From positions 1 through 64,000 of the forward strand of contig NZ_JBHRTR010000036.1 in NCBI RefSeq assembly GCF_042646425.1: a stretch of 64,000 nucleotides of DNA, written 5' to 3'. Under the pieces are notes generated by a model. That model saw only the letters and a program-made list of their open reading frames with translations. It did not search any database and was not told where the DNA came from. Below, one piece after another: positions 62,962 through 64,000 of this stretch. Every line of letters begins with the position of its first letter. Positions within the stretch are counted from its first letter, which is position 1. The position numbers and the translations under genes are program-made. Source of the stretch: Marinibaculum pumilum (GTDB lineage Bacteria; Pseudomonadota; Alphaproteobacteria; Ferrovibrionales; Ferrovibrionaceae).

Positions 62962-64000
62962 TCAGGGCAGACGCAGCAAGAGCCCGACCAACTTCCTGGT
63001 CAGCGGGCTGAACAGTTTCGGCATATAATAGGCGCCCGCCGCACGTTTGCCGACCTCGCCATAGGTCGGGTAGGGCAGGACCGCACCGGCGAAGGCGCCG
63101 ATCTTCATGCCCCGCTGCACCGCCAGGACCCAGGGCTGCACCACCTCGCCGGCATGGGCGCCGGCCACGCCGGCGCCCAGGATCCGCCCCTTCGCGTCGG
63201 TGACGACCTTGATCAGTCCCGCGGTCTGCCGCTCCGCGCGGGCGCGGTCGTTTTCCGCATAGGGCCAGCGCAGGATCCGGATCCGCCCCGCCCGTTCCCG
63301 CGCCGCCGTCTCCGACAGGCCGACCCAGGCCAGCTCCGGCTCGGTATAGGTAACCCAGGGCATGGTGTCATGGTCGGTCCTGGCCGGAATCCGGAACAGC
63401 GCGTTCCGGATCACGATGCCCGCATGGTAGCCGCCGACATGGGTGAATTGCGGGCCGCCCGCGACATCGCCGATGGCAAAGATCCGCCGGTTGGCGGTGC
63501 GCAGCCTGCGGTCGACCTGGATCCCGCGCGGGCCGCTCTCGACCCCGGCCAGGTCCAGGCCGAGTGCCTCGACATTCGGCCGGCGCCCCACCGCGACCAG
63601 AAGATGACTGCCGGTGACTGGCGCGCTGCCGCCCGAGAGATGGACCTCGATCCCGGCCGCTCCCGCCGCGACCCGCTCCGCGGCTGCGCCCTGGCGCAGC
63701 ACGACCCCGTCGCGCCGCAGGCTGGCCAGTACGACCGCCGCCAGCTCCGGATCGTCGCGCCCCAGCGCCTGCGCCGCCTCCACCACCGTCACCGCCGCGC
63801 CCAGCCGGCGGAAGGCCTGTGCCATCTCCAGCCCGATCGGGCCGCCGCCGAGGATCACCAGGTGGGACGGCAGTTCGGCAAGGTCGAACAAGGACTCGTT
63901 GGTCAGGTAGGGCACCTCGTCCAGGCCCGGGATCGGCGGCACGGCGGGGCGTCCGCCGGTGGCGATCACGAAGCGCCGCGCCGTGACCTCGCGCTCGGCG
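62962..64000 (-). CDS. FAD-dependent pyridine-nucleotide disulfide oxidoreductase (5' end outside window)
   Basis: The visible 346 residues have the class I disulfide-reductase pattern: FVIATGGRPAVPPIPGLDE, the NAD(P)-binding VILGGGPIGLEMAQAFRRLGAAVTVVE, the FAD motif RRIFAIGDVAGG, VTYTEPELAWVGLSE and a dimerisation domain. The active-site CxxxxC would lie in the missing N-terminus. It resembles mercuric reductase/dihydrolipoamide dehydrogenase relatives but lacks the MerA C-terminal Cys pair, so it is probably a general member. Confidence 0.85.
   Translation of the reverse strand, partial: AEREVTARRFVIATGGRPAVPPIPGLDEVPYLTNESLFDLAELPSHLVILGGGPIGLEMAQAFRRLGAAVTVVEAAQALGRDDPELAAVVLASLRRDGVVLRQGAAAERVAAGAAGIEVHLSGGSAPVTGSHLLVAVGRRPNVEALGLDLAGVESGPRGIQVDRRLRTANRRIFAIGDVAGGPQFTHVGGYHAGIVIRNALFRIPARTDHDTMPWVTYTEPELAWVGLSETAARERAGRIRILRWPYAENDRARAERQTAGLIKVVTDAKGRILGAGVAGAHAGEVVQPWVLAVQRGMKIGAFAGAVLPYPTYGEVGKRAAGAYYMPKLFSPLTRKLVGLLLRLP

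Overview
The window is high-GC (about 70%) chromosomal DNA with dense, mostly single-exon bacterial genes, frequent 4-bp start/stop overlaps and several GTG/TTG starts. The gene content and neighbourhoods (an MJ0042 zinc-ribbon protein divergent from ftsEX, a chorismate mutase-hisC-tyrC block beside metXW, a polyhydroxyalkanoate cluster with PhaR, an Anbu peptidase operon, B12-dependent ribonucleotide reductase) point to an alphaproteobacterium, most likely in or near Rhodospirillales. The genus cannot be fixed from the sequence alone. I see no rRNA, tRNA, CRISPR, prophage or insertion sequence; the window looks like core and lifestyle genes rather than a mobile island. One 73-N assembly gap lies inside ftsX.

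Layout. 1-4.2 kb: zinc-ribbon protein, then an ftsE-ftsX-HAD phosphatase-DUF218-plsC envelope run. 4.3-7.2 kb: B12-dependent ribonucleotide reductase with a good sigma70-type promoter and a lone cyclic-nucleotide-binding protein. 7.2-13 kb: a small membrane protein, two SnoaL-like proteins, an AraC regulator, a NUDIX hydrolase, ChaC, an EamA exporter and a DUF2125 protein. 13-19 kb: chorismate mutase-hisC-tyrC on the minus strand, metX-metW on the plus strand and a methyltransferase. 19-21.2 kb: GST, cupin and a membrane protein. 21.2-26.2 kb: the PHA locus (phaE-phaC and phaA-phaB on minus, phaR divergent), with a terminator between phaA and phaB and a 122-bp dual-coding overlap between phaE and phaC. 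26.4-31.7 kb: glpD, an acyl-CoA synthetase, a PanE-family reductase and a glutamate-receptor-like K+ channel.

31.7-36.7 kb is the most distinctive region: one minus-strand operon encoding a circularly permuted ATP-grasp protein, an alpha-E protein, the bacterial proteasome homologue Anbu and a gamma-glutamyltransferase. The ATP-grasp, alpha-E and Anbu set is a known conserved cluster with predicted peptide ligation and hydrolysis roles. The transglutaminase that often accompanies it is absent here, and a second Ntn-hydrolase (GGT) takes the last position. 37-38.6 kb: amtB with a strong terminator and a near-consensus sigma54 promoter.

39-64 kb is rich in signalling: four sensor kinases, one of them a 1,511-residue hybrid with two receiver domains and an HPt domain that overlaps a response-regulator diguanylate cyclase. 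Among them lie a BKACE enzyme, an MBL hydrolase, thioredoxin 2, a Bcr/CflA exporter, an amidase, PhoD-like and DUF2252 proteins, an SDR with a 14-bp upstream palindrome, a coiled-coil protein, a lipoprotein and the C-terminal part of a disulfide oxidoreductase. Several genes carry in-frame 15-bp tandem repeats.
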